Assembly: GCA_024305405.1 (NCBI GenBank)
Contig: JAKNDB010000064.1
Span: 1,116,001-1,180,000 of the forward strand
Source: Dirofilaria immitis
Taxonomy: Eukaryota > Nematoda > Chromadorea > Rhabditida > Onchocercidae
DNA: 64,000 bases
Direction: 5' to 3'
The notes beneath the pieces were generated by a model. It was not told where the DNA came from and made no database searches. It worked only from the letters and a program-made list of their open reading frames with translations. The position numbers and the translations under genes are program-made. Shown here piece after piece: positions 1 to 14,597 of this stretch. Positions within the stretch are counted from its first letter, which is position 1; every line of letters starts with the position of its first letter.

Positions 1-497
1 GATTGTCCCAATTCGATAGTAACTGAAAAGTTAATGGAAGAAGCAAATCATTTCATAAATAGATATCATAAAACTGTTCCAATTCCTATTAATGGTAATT
101 CAGAAGTTAGTGAAACGCATGTTCCTGACTGTAGCAGTGTTTCGCATGAGGTAAGGATAATAGTTACTAGAAACAGTTTTTATATATACTGACAAAGTGT
201 GATTTTTGGGAGGAAAAACTAGCTGCAAGAAATGAATATATGAAGGAGTATGAAACTGGTTCTATTATTATAGGCAAATTTTTTTTTAATTTAAGCGTTG
301 ATTGTCATATGTGGGTTAATTCTTTTCTGCTTACAGTTCATTCTTTTTCACACAGTAAGAGTGTTTAGTTTCAATTTCATATGAAAAGTTTGTGCAAATT
401 ATACAGCTTGTATCTCAGATTTTTTTATCCATAGAAATTTTGGTGATTATTGCAGGAGTTGCTAAAGTTGGATGATGATGCGAAAATAGACATGTAA
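1..497 (+). CDS. 3' end of an unrecognised gene (partial at window edge)
   Basis: Two exons can be read. Exon 1..150 is open through the window start and ends in CATGAG before a GTAAGG donor. Exon 456..497 follows a TTGCAG acceptor and ends at TAA 495-497. Phase is 0 at the junction, so 63 C-terminal residues are visible. They are hydrophilic, beginning DCPNSIVTEKLMEEANHF and ending LLKLDDDAKIDM, with no domain I recognise. The frame at position 1 is inferred only from the absence of stops and from the splice phase. The upstream part of the gene lies outside the window, so its function cannot be stated. Coding status is supported by codon composition, which is richer in G and C than the flanking DNA, and by the matched splice sites. 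Confidence 0.6.
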
Positions 498-1183
498 AAA
501 AAAATGATAATCAGTATAAAGCAAAGAGAACTCCACTATAAATAATCCAGAAGTCAATTTAGTTATTTAGATTTATGATTTAAATGGTTTTTCATTTTTT
601 TCCTGCTCTTTTACCATACATATCTTTTAATGTTTCTTGATGAAAATTTATGCAGTCTTGATTTTTATCATTAACTGTGCTATCATAATACCGTAAAATG
701 CTATGAGAGGCAGATATTCTTTCACTAACACGTGCTTTCAAAGAAACTAAATATTTCGAGATAGTTCATCGATTAGATTGGTCGATTTCGATCTGTCGTA
801 TATCATGTTCTAGAAATTTTAAAATTGGTTGTCATTTAATAATTTTTAGTCCGAATGCTTCTTTCAGTTATTTTTCGGTATGTGTTAAGACTCCACAGAT
901 GATTCTGTTTAGGAAACATTTCTTTATTTACTTATGTGCCGTACAATAATAACTTATTTTATATATTATTGTTAATAATTGTTTTTATTGCATTTAATCT
1001 TTAATTATTCATGGTAGAAGAATTTCATCTTTGGATAAACCACTTCTTATTTCTGTTAGCTGAAATTAATATTATTGAAAATGAATTTGAAAAAATGAGA
1101 AAACACAGCTAAAAAAGTATATGCCATAATTGAACATAAAAATAAGGACTTAAAATGTTGAGAAGAGAGATGCAATACTTAAA
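498..1183. other. intergenic, nothing recognised
   Basis: AT-rich sequence between the first gene and the BTB-BACK gene. I see no coding exon, RNA gene or repeat. Confidence 0.5.
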
Positions 1184-4100
1184 ATGACGGATATTTCGAT
1201 AAATGAATCATCGTCTAGTATTTATGACATCTGTAACAGTCAAATAAATGATTCATTAAATGATAGTAATGGTAAAGATGTATATTATATTATCAAATAA
1301 CTTTTTTTTAAAATTTTGTTTTGATTCCAAATCATTAAAAGTATTGGTAATAAAATTCATAAGATAATTTTATTTTCAAATGCATAATAGAGGAAATAAT
1401 TTTGTTAATAGGATATTTGGAATTAATAGTAATTATTACATTCAATATTAGAAACCCTTACATTAGTTTTGTTATCATGGTAGTACCAATTACAATAGAT
1501 GATTATGATTATGAGTGTTTGTAATATTATTATTATATTTTAAGATATTATGTCATATTTCATTTTACAAATTGCATATCAAAAGCTTTTCATATACTGG
1601 ATCAACATGAGCAAAGTTGTAAAAATGATTATCTTCGTAGTACACTTTCCTGAAATTATTTGAAAAATAGAAAGATATCGAGATAAATAGAATATTTTAT
1701 GATATAAATATATCGAAATGACTAAGATATTTTTATATCAAATAACTATAATAATATAAAATTATCTTAATAAAGCATTTATTTGTATGATAAAATATTT
1801 TTCACATAATTTATCTCTTTACGATAAACACAAATGAGTATTCCGATATTCTGATGTAATTCGCATTTTCATTTACGATTATCAGGTTTAATTTTAGTAG
1901 TAAAATATTGTAGATTGATTCATATGTAACGAATGTCCTTGTTATCAACAATCAACAAGAATATTCCGCTTTCGATTTTTCAGTAATATTTGTAGCAACT
2001 GTTACTAACATGACTATATTATCGATGAATCCTAAATTAACGAATAAAACTTTCCCAATAATTATTGTCAGTGATAGCTATTCATGAAGAAAAATTTTCC
2101 CAACAAATAAAATATTATTTTCAAGCTAATGATATTACATTTGCTATAATTATAATAATGGCCTAAGATTATGATTATCATCAAATGAAAAATATATACA
2201 TATTGATAATATTAATACTTATGCAATGATTCGTACAACGAATTCAATCTCGAAAAATCAATAAAATATATTTTCATTTCAGAACTTTTTGTAGAAAAAG
2301 AAAAGGAAAAATAATTTAAAAAAATTATGCAAAAAAAAAAACGTCATTTATTATACGAAAAAAACAAAACAAAACATTTTAAAATATTCAAAATTTAATT
2401 AAAATAAATATTTGCATAGTTTGAATATAATTTTTAAAATAACTTTTATCATTGATTATTACCTATTATATCGTATATTTGCATTAAAAATTAAGCATAA
2501 AATTTGTTTAAAAAGTTTGTTATAGTAAAGTAATATATAGGATTAACTTGTTTGTTGTATGAAGTTTTATCAGTGTTTGCTTTCATGTTAAGAGGTTGCT
2601 GATGGCAGAGTCAAGCAAAACAAAGTTTTTGATTTTTTTTGTTTTCTTTTTTCCTTGTCCAATAAATCTGATGCCTTAAATATTATCCTTTGTTAAACTT
2701 CTTTCTATGTTATATCATAATGCAATAAATTTTTTTAGACTAGAAAAAAATCGCAAAATAATTTTACACAATCACAGGGATGATTTTGCGGTTGATATTG
2801 ATCTGCTTGAAAAATATTCGAATAAAATTAAGCAGGTTAACAGATAAACTGATAAGATAGTAGAATTTATTTTGAAAATTTAAGTTTACATATTAGTCAT
2901 TCATTTATTATTCCAAAATTAAAATTTTAAAATTTGATATTTCACTCTAATGATGCTATATTTTTGATTTTTCAAATGATAGATAAAAAATGAATGAAAT
3001 GGCTATGTAAATTACATAAATTTTAATTTCATTTTAAATATCAAAAATTTATTCCTTTTTTTGTAGTTTAATTTATTCGTTTTTTTTTTTTTTTTGTAGT
3101 TAAACCTTAAGGATAAAGTACCGAAAATGTTGGATTTAACGGATTATGATGTAATAGCAGTTGCAACTTTAATTGATTATATGGCAACTGATGGTCATAA
3201 TAAGGCGAGAATTACAAATTCGATCCTTGGTGACATGACAGAAATTGCTTGTGTTCTCGAAATGGAATCGTTATTGAAAAAAATTGAAGAAGTAAAAAAA
3301 TTAACCAAGCATTTAATATACTACGTTTTTTTTTTTTTTTTTTGGATGAAAAAATTTACTGAAATGTTAAAATACATCTTTTGAAAGTGAAAAATTTTTT
3401 TCAAATAAATTTGTACATTTAAAAATTCATTATTTGAAAAATCGATTTCGATAAGATAAGATAATAATTGAGTGCAAAAAAGTTAATATAAAAAAAAAAA
3501 AAAAAAGAAGAATTATTTCATCTTAAAATGTTAAAAATTAAATGAAATAATTTAAATAAATCATATTTAGCGTAAGTTGAAAAAATCATGATAAACAAGT
3601 TAGTGTATGAAATCAAAAATATATAAATGAATTATGCAAATAAAAGTATTTATGTTTTTTCGTTTTTGAATTAATCCATTTTTAATTTAATTATATAATT
3701 TATATTTTGATATAATTTGCATATAGTTTATTTTAACATCAATAATGCAAAGTGAGCAATTCTTGGTGCATGCATTATCAATAATTAGCATGCAAATGTT
3801 AATGGATACATCGCTAGGAAAAAAGTTATTGATATTGCTGTTAGCAAATTTTTGATTATCACGAAGATGTCATCATTTAATGAAATTCCACTAGATATCA
3901 TCCTTCGTATTTTGGATCGGTATGATTAATTCGTTTAATTAATTTAATTAAACGGTTAATATTTAAGTATATGCTATCGAATAATTAATAAAATTTCATT
4001 TGGATTAATTTAATTAATCGATTGATCGACATTTTTAAAAATGTAGTAAATTTTGATTTTTAATAATTATCATCTTCGAATAAGTCATTATTAATTTTAC

Positions 4101-6690
4101 CATCTAATCTAATTAAACTTTACAGATGTGATTTAAACATAAACAGTGAATATGATGTAGCAGAAGCGGCTATATCATGGATAGCTGCTAAACCGGAACG
4201 TGTTTATTTTTCTTATTTGGTATTGCATTGCATACGTATCGTTAATTTGACACCTGATCAACGTGATCATCTTTTGCACTTACCAATACTATGTCGAATT
4301 ATGCACAAATAGTAAGTCTTTTGAGAAAAAAAAAAATAAAATAAACAAATAATATTTCAATAACAAATGTATTCTTTTTATTTCAACATTTAAATTGATA
4401 ATTAATTCTTAAAATATTAACTGACTGATTAAGTGTATCTATTAATTATTTGCTGATATATGATATTTTAAATTTAATTGATTAAAAAAATAAATAAATT
4501 TTAGATGTCAGCATTTGCACAATATACGTTTAATAATACGAATGCACATCGGATATGTGTCTTAGCCGAACATAATTCATATAAACGATGTGGCAATAAA
4601 AATAGCCAAACAGAATTTGTGTAAGGTTTAAAAAAAAAAAAAAAAAAAAGAAATTGTAAATAATTTTATTGTAATTAAAAAAGCAAAAAAAAAAAAAATT
4701 ACGACATCTGATGGTAAAATTAATGAATGATATTGAACATACAGGCTATGAGATGATAAAAATTTATTAATAATCAATCTATTTTGAAATCTTTCTTATC
4801 AAGCATTTTGTAGTACATATCTATCAGTAATTTTGATAACTTAAATTTTGTTCATTTTTTTTTCCTTTTAAATAACTGAATACGAATAATTTTGAAATTT
4901 TAAGTATTTTATATTATTTAAGCATGCAAACATTGAAAAATTTAAATTAATATAAATTAGTATTCTGAAGTATTTCAATAATTTTTCCTTTTAAATTTGT
5001 ATAAATTTTTTTTAGCATTAATGTACCTAGTCGAAAGATTGTATATCGAAGAAAGTCACCTGTTAAAGCATCCTATGTTACGGCAAAACCAAGTGATTAA
5101 TAAAATTTATAGATAATTATTCGTCTTTTTTTTTTTTCATTAAATTACAACGTCATTTTCATTTATAGCTGTTAATGTATTCATAATTTCTTTTTAATTT
5201 TAGGTAAAAAAAAAAAAAAAAAAGAACGATAAATTTTTTAGAATCAGCACCATCACAAGCTGAAAAAAAAAGTGAATGTAGCGATGGTAAAGATATGAAA
5301 CGTTTTGTGTTTGCAATTTCACAAGAACGACGTACGACACGCTCTGAACGTATGATACGCTATATGGAGGAATATAAGCGTATGCCTAATACATAATATT
5401 GTTACTAAGATAATCTTTATTTATCTAATTTTTATATGTAAACTTTAAAATTTTCAAAATTTTCTCATATCATTTTGTTTTATCAGATTATTTTCTCTTT
5501 CCATTAAGTTATCTTTTTTAGAATTAAAAATTAATAATATTATAAAGGCTAAAGAACAACATATATACATATATGTATGCAATATTACATATTTTAATTT
5601 ATTTCAGATGAACAAAAACGTATTACATCATTGGCATTGTCAAAATTAGCGAAAGGTTTCAAAATTTTCATCAAAATTTCTCACTTTTGATTAGCTAAAT
5701 GTATGCAAAACAAAAAGTATCAAAATCTTTTTGCGAAAAATTTTTTTCAGAAAAAGAAATATTGAGAGCAAAAAGAGATGAATGAAAACAAAAGTCGGAA
5801 GATAAAAACGGTATGTAACAGGAAAGGAATTATAATTTTTTTTTCGTTTTTTTTTTCACTGATTAAAATAATTTTTAGAAATATTTTTGAATAAATAAAT
5901 TTGCAATAAACCTGAAGTATAATTTTTGAATAAACGAAATATAATTTTCAATGAGCTGATTCGTGAATCTATTATCAACCGGTTTTTTGAATCTATTATC
6001 AACTAATCTTTCTTCTTCATTATTTAAAGATAAAAGTAGCTTTGAAATTTGATAGAAATTTAGTAATAGGTGATAATGTTAATAATTTCTATTCCAATTT
6101 TATAAAATTTCTTTAAATTGTAAGGAAAGGACAACGAGAGTAATAACGAAGACACATTAATGTTTAGAAGAAGCATAATGTAAATTATTTAAAAATATGG
6201 TTACTGAATAATTGTAGTTGTTCTAGTTAAATGTGAAGTTGAAGGAAAAAGATTCAAATTCATAAATTAGTGAAAAATTTAGGGAAGAAATTTTACAATA
6301 TAAAGAAAGAGAAGAGATAGAAAAAACTTTAGCGAGAAATTTATATTTCTATTTAAAAAAAAAACTGTAAAATATTATTTCAAATGTTTTGTTTCTTTTC
6401 AGACAAAACGACAAAATCCAATAAAAATTTGCAGTCAAAAAAACAACGCAAAACAGCTGGCAGTTCACCTGAAGGTCTTTACCATGTCGCTTTTACATTA
6501 AATAAGTAAAGAGGCGTAAGTTCATAAATCTCTCATAAATTTTTATTTAATAATCTGAACTCTGCTATCAATTTCATATTTTATTTTTGTTTCAGATAGC
6601 TCAACCTACTTTAAATCAAGCGATAATCGAAGCACTGCAAATAGTAATGACAAGAATAGCAATGGAAATGATAAAAGCGATGAAAGATAA
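1184..6690 (+). CDS. BTB-BACK domain protein without kelch repeats
   Basis: Probable adaptor of a cullin-3 ubiquitin ligase, the usual role of BTB-BACK proteins (family knowledge). Exons: 1184..1271 (putative start, MTDISINESS), 2739..2835, 3100..3291, 3789..3919, 4126..4311, 4505..4620, 5016..5092, 5242..5379, 5608..5655, 5751..5810, 6403..6474, 6596..6690 (TAA). Exon 3100..3291 reads like the C-terminal half of a BTB fold (LDLTDYDVIAVATLIDYM). Exons 3789..4311 carry a BACK domain (FNEIPLDIILRILDR, then SEYDVAEAAISWIAAKPE). Kelch repeats, which usually follow, are absent. The tail is basic (KKQRKTAGSS) and ends in an Asn/Ser-rich stretch. Phases match across most junctions. Oddities: exon 4126..4311 needs one extra A in AAA 4307-4309 to join the next exon in frame; an in-frame TGA lies at 5783-5785; the first exon does not join 2739 in phase, so an exon is probably missing from this model. 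Confidence 0.62.
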
Positions 6691-8370
6691 CAGCGTTGAT
6701 TGCTAAAATTCTTCGATGATCGGAGAGTAACTGAAATGATTACTTGAATTCATTACAATTAACTCATAAAAACAAATAACATTTTCAATAATTCAATGGA
6801 AAACTTGTTGAATATCTCCAGATAAATTAATGATGCGACAAATACAAAATCAGCGTTATAATCAACTGATTTTATCAGTGCTAATTAGTCGATAACAGTT
6901 TATGAAAGCATGTTTATATCACTTCGTTATCTATTGTGTTAAGAAAATATTACGAATATGAATAATTTAGGATCAATGATAAATAATTATTTCTCTTTTT
7001 GATTCAATTTACAAATCTAATTAAGCTTTTCATACTATAATCATTCAGAAATAGTGTTAGTAATTCTTCTAGTATTAAAAAGGAAATAATTATTCCTATT
7101 TCATTTTCTTCATCAGCAACAATGCAAACAGTGAATTAAAACAAAATTGTATAATGATTATTAAAAAACAAAACATTCTAATTATTAATAATTAATTCTC
7201 ATAGGAAAAATCTATCACTTAAAATTAGCTAAAGTTGGACTTCTCGAAATATTTAGTTTTTTAGTATAGTTATTTTATCGGATAAATCGTTAATATCAAT
7301 TCAAATTCTTGGATATAGCACAAGCCGGTGAGTATTAATTTTCATTCAAAGAAAGACTACTGTTACGTCGTAGAAATCATTCATCGAAATGATACAGTTT
7401 ATTAACGATCATTCAGTAATACTCTAATTTCCTTCTAATACCATAAATCTGATATTCTATAAAAATATTAAAAAATGAATCGATAATTTCATGATGAGAT
7501 TCTATTAGAAATACGTCAAAACTATCAAATAATTTCGATAAACAGCAAAAAAAAATCCACTTATTCACAAATTATCTTCCACACAATGAATATTTTAGCC
7601 TCGCATTTGCCTTGAAATTTAAAAATTTAGGTTAGAAATTTCATTTCTAAAACACTTTATAAAAATTCGATACCCACTAACAATCTGAAAATGATATCAT
7701 ATTTATGGATTCGATAGTCTCCACAACTATCAAAGTAACAATCTTAAAAATCTCATATTTTTCATAAATATTATATGACAGATAAAGTTAGTGATGCAAA
7801 TTTATCCGTATAATTTTATTTTGTGCAAAATTATGATTAAATATGAATAAAATTATTTCAAATCTGTAGTGATATATTCAAGAATACTATTATTGTTCAT
7901 CAATTCTAGACTGTTTATGCTTTCGCTGATTCAACCTAGAATTTCTACAACTGTGTCTCCATTAATTTTTAGTCTTTTACACTGCAACACAATTTTCAAA
8001 GTCGTTGTAAATAAATAACAAATCCATAAATATATAAACTTATATAAGTAAGATCGCAAAATCACGAATAACATGGCTTATAGTTATTGCCGAAAAAATT
8101 GAAATAATTTTAGCGCAAATATGTTGAAATAATCAAAATAGTATATTATATAAAAATATAAATGAATGCTATGATATTTGATTCTCATCGTTATATCCAA
8201 TTATGACGCATTATATTCTATGGTAAAACATCGGTTATGATATCTCATTTAATGAATTATTCTCACATATATGATTACCGAATGATGAATTTTTAATAAT
8301 ACAATATTACGATGCCTAATTTTAATAAATTATTATCATCTTTGTCTTCGATTATGGATCTTATGTGCAA
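6691..8370. other. intergenic, nothing recognised
   Basis: About 1.7 kb of AT-rich DNA between the BTB-BACK gene and the retrotransposon. No supported exon, RNA gene or clear repeat was seen. Confidence 0.5.
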
Positions 8371-9045
8371 TGTTGGGAGTGTTGCAAATCATCTGATAGT
8401 ATAAAGATGTCTGTCTGTTCATTTTGGAAGTACCAACGACCAGAATTTGTCGGCAAAAGCCGAAAGCATTGTTTATAAGTATATCAAAAGATTAACTGGG
8501 GGATGTTTACAAAGTTAAAGGATTTAATCATTACTTGGGAGATGTCAAAGGAACAAGGATTAAAGAGGGTGGAGAGTCATAAAAGGGTAAATTTCGATCC
8601 AAAGGATATCAGCAATGAACAATGCACAGTATCAACCAGCCTTATACCATCAGTCAATATCCGGAGTTCAGCAAGTGCCTGCAACAGTCCAGAAGCGCAA
8701 GTGACAGTTCGAAGGAGCAAAGATCAAGCGACAGTGAGAAGTAAGCAGTAAATTGGAAGAGTGACAGCAAAGATTTACGACATCCTGCTAACATCCAAGC
8801 GACTATTGATATCCTTTGCTCTTTTACGATTCATTGTTCATTCCATCTACATTATTGTTTTAATCATCTTATTATTCACTTCATATCATTAACTAATATA
8901 CTATTGCTTTAACCCATAACATCGTCCAATTTACAGCATTTTGTAAATGCAATATTGTATTATAACATTTTATAACTCAATAAAGCAGCCTATTGCTGAC
9001 CTAGCCGAATCACAATAGCAAAATCGATCAATCTTCTGTCAACAA
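8371..9045 (+). repeat. probable 5' LTR of the BEL/Pao element
   Basis: Starts TGTTGGGAGTGTTGC, a typical TG start, contains an AATAAA signal at about 8980, and precedes the gag start by about 80 bases. The exact 3' edge (near CAACAACA) is a guess, because no second LTR copy is present for comparison. The 82-codon ORF inside it (8503-8751) is treated as LTR sequence rather than a gene. Confidence 0.5.
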
Positions 9046-9120
9046 CAACAAAGTGAATCGTGCCCTCAATTCAGGAGAGATAAGAAGAAAGAAAAAAAAT
9101 TAAAATTTTTCTCAACATTG

Positions 9121-9396
9121 ATGCCACGAGCCAAGATGACTGCTACTATAACCAGAAGCGCAAACCGCAATGGGAAATTTGAGAAACTTCTGGATGAAGT
9201 TGGAAAAATCGAACTGGAGCAACAGATCAATAGTTGTCATAAAAGAAATATGTCGACAATATATTACAAAAGAATTGTCGAGGAAAGAATTAGTCGCCTC
9301 GAACAATATATACTGAAGCTCTGGAATCAACTATCAGAACATGTTGGAATATATCAGGACAATACCTACACGAATTCAAAGATAATTTTAATTTAA
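9121..9396 (+). pseudogene. gag N-terminal fragment, BEL/Pao
   Basis: Reads MPRAKMTATITRSANRNGKF from an ATG at 9121, followed by a predicted helical segment with KIELEQQINSC and RISRLEQYILKLWNQL. The position just behind the LTR and the helical gag-like character support a gag N-terminus. The frame ends at 9396, far short of a full gag protein. Confidence 0.6.
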
Positions 9397-9645
9397 TAAA
9401 TGATAGTAAAGAAGCTAAATAGATATAAGAATGAATCGAGTTAACTCTTTAGTGGTTACACCAAGAATATGAGAGAAATAGAGAGCTGACTCACCAATAA
9501 GAATCATCGTAATTAGCTTTTCATACAACACTTAATTTACTTCAATTATTATTATCGATATACAAAGATAATCCGAGGTTATAGGGAAAATTTTGGAACA
9601 CTTTTGATGCTGTAATACATCACCAAAGAACATCAAATATTCAAA

Positions 9646-9870
9646 ATGTTGAATTATCTAGTGTTCTGTTTAAATAGCAATGCTTCATATGCTATAGGAA
9701 ACTACAATATTACTTCAGAAAACTACGATATTATAAGAAAAATTTCGATTGAGAAATTTGGAAATTCATTTACTATCAATAAATGGCTCTATAAGGAATT
9801 ACATTCCGTCATGAAAAATGAAAGAGAATGGAAACCGAATGTCGAAGCGATTGAAAGGATACTTCAATAG
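9646..9870 (+). pseudogene. gag DUF1759-like fragment, BEL/Pao
   Basis: Contains LNYLVFCLNSNASYAIGNY, SENYDIIRKISIEKFGNSF and KNEREWKPNVEAIERILQ. The order LxYL..CL...A..A..GY, ENYD.I...L.EK(Y/F)G and a late EREWK is the hallmark of the DUF1759 region of BEL/Pao gag (remembered family pattern). It lies 250 bases beyond the gag start in the same orientation and ends in a stop at 9868-9870. Confidence 0.72.
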
Positions 9871-11037
9871 TTGAAGTAATATAAACGATAGTAGTAAGAT
9901 TTTTTTTTGTTTAAATTTCAATAACAGATCAAATGATAATAGATTCGAATTCTTCTAACAATAGAGTGGTAGATCAGAGTTATTTGAAAGAAAAATATGT
10001 TTATCATTTTCTACTACAATTTCCTACATGCGTCGCTAGCAGCACTTCTTTCTGCATCTCATCGTAAACTTTTTTTTTAACTGCGATGATGCAAAACAAA
10101 AAGAATTCAGTAACTACAAGCATAGCATAAAAATGCGCACGTAAAAATAATCGAATGGATATAAAGTTAACGCTCCGGCGTAAACAAATTCACTGATAAG
10201 GGTTTGCTATCATCGTTTCAGTTTATTGCTATCATCATTTCAGTTTATATCTTCTATTTCATTAGAGTGTAGCAAATTTTTTGATTAGCTACATCACTGC
10301 TATCATCATTTTTATAACAGCTAAAATAATGATGTTTGTATATCTCGAATTGTGAAAATATTATTTTTGTGAAAATAAAATGACATAAGAGAAATAACAA
10401 AGAAGAAATTAAATCATAACAATAAATTTGCATATTCAAAAAAAGATAAAAGACGAGAAAAGTTAAAATCAATACTGAAATTAATTAAAACATGCAATTA
10501 ACTACAACATGCAATAATATTGCTCATAAAATATTTATGTTCATCATGATTCCAAATGATTACTTATTTCAAATGCTAAAGCACAAATCCTCTTTCTTTG
10601 AAGAGTCATTATAAAAAGAATATTTATTTTATTATTAATTAGATATATATCTTGTTATATCGAATACAGGCTTTCTCTACTCTATCAATTAAGCGATTAA
10701 TTTGTAATATTATCATATATCAACATCATGTTTTTGTTTCTATAACGGATTTCTATGCTTTTAAGACAGTCTTAATTTTCTACCATTTTACATTATGATT
10801 AGTTTTCTACACCTACATCTTTAGAAATGGGCGATCATTTTGCTACTAGCTTGTTGTCGATCTTCCTTAACGTGACAAAATTTTTCCTGTCTTGGATAAT
10901 TAAACCTTTATTCCGATAAATTTGATAATACATCAACGAATACATCAATTACAAGATCAATAATACATATTCAATGGTATCGATCAAAACGATCTTAATG
11001 ACGGCAACATAATCAATTATTACGTGCCGAGATAAAG

Positions 11038-11400
11038 ATGTTACGTAATAATGGTAGATGTAAAGAAGGCATTTTCTACAAGTATATTTTCATTAGGATG
11101 ATAGGGATGTCACCAGATTCTTGTGATTGGAAGATATTCGGAAAAAACGACAACAGAAAACATTGCTATTTAACGATTCAAAGAGTGCCGTTTAGAATCA
11201 TATTTTCTCCATTTTTGCTCTTTGCAGTCATATAGTATCTACTCAATAATAAAATATTGATTGTATCTAAAGAAGTAGCAAAGAATATCTACGTTGATAA
11301 TATAGTATTATAAACTACAAAAAATTATTTGCAAAAACCAAAATGAACCTGAAAGAATTTTATGCGAACTTCGACCCCAATGAGGAAAATTATTAGCAAA
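11038..11400 (+). pseudogene. reverse transcriptase fragment, BEL/Pao pol
   Basis: The frame from 11038 ends in RVPFRIIFSPFLLFAVI, matching the VPFG..SSPFLL box of BEL/Pao reverse transcriptases. About 60 bases on, another frame reads KEVAKNIYVDNIVL, matching the YVDN catalytic-type motif, then stops; next comes MNLKEFYANFDPNEENY. The sequence between shows stops and frame changes, so the enzyme is not functional. Confidence 0.68.
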
Positions 11401-12200
11401 AAGAAACAGGAGTAACCATAAAATTCCTAAGCATCAAATGAAATAGAGAGAAAGATCTATTTCAGTGGAGATGGAATATTACTAAAGAAAGTTTACAATC
11501 ATAACGCCAGGTACTAAAATTTTCGATTTCAGTTTTTGATCCGTTAGAAAAATTTTGCCTAGTCATAATATTATGAAAGATGTTAGTACAAAATACAAAA
11601 TATATGGCAAAGTGGCACCAATTAGGATGATAAATTGGAAACACAAGATAGATGTTAGTGTAAGAAGTTAACAGAAATATTCATAAATGTACTAGAAATT
11701 ATAATGTCACGATAGGTTTCAAAAGAAAACCGAGATCTCTATGTTTTCCGTAAACGCTTCAATACAGGCAATTGACGTGACGGCATATGCTCGAAAAGAA
11801 GGTCATTTATCATTTAAATCTTATTTGATCTATGGAAAAAAAATCAAGACTGGTTCTGAAGAAAAACACTAATAACAAATCCGCTACAATATTCCATAAT
11901 TAGAATTGTTAATAGTAGCAATAAAAACAAGAATAATAGAGTTATTAAGACAAGAAAGTCCAGTATAGAATGTTTATCTGTAAATCGATAGTACCTGTGC
12001 AATACACTGATAAAGAAACCTCTTATAAGATTTAAATATATTACGAATAGAATAACTGAATAGCTTTGGTGCCCAGGACTTTCTTCTTGCGCGTAAGTGG
12101 AAGATCCTGTATAGTTCTGCGACTAAAGAAAAACTTCTTTGTCAGCTTTTTGCTGCTCATTGACACAATAGACGGAAAATTTTAGATTACATTTCACATT

Positions 12201-12745
12201 GCACAAAAAACGACTCAAATCATTTCTTTTTTTACATTAGCCGAAAGATATACTGAAAAGATTGTGCATTCCTAGGCACTATGTATATGAACATAAATTA
12301 TGAGACGCGAAAATAAACAATTAAAATTAATTTTATTACAATATTTCATAATATCATGTCACCTTTGACAGCGGGAATTTTAAATTCGAAAAATAAATGT
12401 TTCGTTTTTATCGGATTTCAACAAAATATGTATTTGATCAAAATTTGTAAATCGCTGAAGAATTGAAAACTGATTTTTAGTACTAATGAAAACAAAAATT
12501 CGAATGTTACACAATTAACAGATCTTCCGCTGACATTTTTGAGTTGAAAAACTATAATGGTAAATAGATGTAATAAAAATATGAATGTTATAGCATTAAA
12601 TAACACATGAAAATCCAAGTGATAAAATAAATGCAATATAAAATCTAATCCATTTACAATTAAAAATTTTCCATTCAATCTTAACAGTTATTTTTAGCAA
12701 TCAAATTAAGCAACAATCAATAAAGCATAAAAGACAATATAGTGC
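12201..12745. other. spacer between retroelement remnant and zinc-finger gene
   Basis: AT-rich, no supported feature. A minus-strand ORF at 12418-12678 is low-complexity and hydrophobic, and I do not accept it as a gene. Confidence 0.45.
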
Positions 12746-13984
<1,239 letters not shown>

Positions 13985-14597
13985 TGATGAATTATTTTCA
14001 TTTGATGTCTGAAATTATGCAGATAATTCATTTCATAATTTTTCCTTGAATTTTTAGCAGTCTCAATCATCGCAAAAAAATTCTATTGGTATCAATATAT
14101 GAAGTTAGCGTTATGTTAGAAAGAGAGTGTTTAAACACAAAACTGATTGTTTCGAGAATGATAAAAGAATTAATAAATGTACATACAATGAATGCGATTC
14201 TTTTCTAGCGAAAAATTCTATCTTTGACTTAAACGGAAAATTTATGAATATTTAGTTTTCGTAATCAAAGCAATAATTTTTCACTTACTGTTACTTGTGT
14301 GATGCATGGTAGCGGTATAGCTACTAGAAAACAATAAAACAACAGCATACTGATTCGATAGCAATTTCCAGATAAATGGTAGTAGTTGAAATACAGAGTT
14401 TGGCGTAGAATTCTGGATATTATTTTAGAAATGTATTTCATAAAATATATAAATCAAAAGGAGTGAATTATGACAAGTAATAAAGTTATACTGATTTGGA
14501 AAGTTATTTAGAGACTGATTTTAAACATTTCTCATAGTACGTGACCTTTGATCAGATGAATTACAGCGCTTTTAATCTTTTTGCATTATTATGTAGC
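13985..14597. other. non-coding spacer
   Basis: AT-rich, no supported exon or RNA. It could contain upstream exons or the promoter of the minus-strand zinc-finger gene, but nothing specific is visible. Confidence 0.4.

Larger units (their letters stand above)
8371..12200 (+). mobile_element. degraded BEL/Pao LTR retrotransposon
   Basis: Remnant of a BEL/Pao-type element in the order 5' LTR, gag, pol. Pieces recognisable in different frames: a possible LTR beginning TGTTGGGAGTG; a gag start (9121-9396); a gag DUF1759-like block (9646-9870); a reverse transcriptase block with VPFRIIFSPFLL (11038-11235); a YVDN catalytic-type motif (about 11289-11300); and a following MNLKEF-like motif (about 11343), which resembles the segment after the YVDN box in Pao polymerases. 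Stops and frame changes separate these, and long stretches of pol (protease, most of RNase H, integrase) are missing or unreadable. No 3' LTR was found, so the right boundary is approximate. The element is inactive. Confidence 0.72.

Noticed and set aside
8503..8751. 82-codon ORF as a gene
   Set aside because: Lies within the probable LTR just upstream of gag, with no domain.
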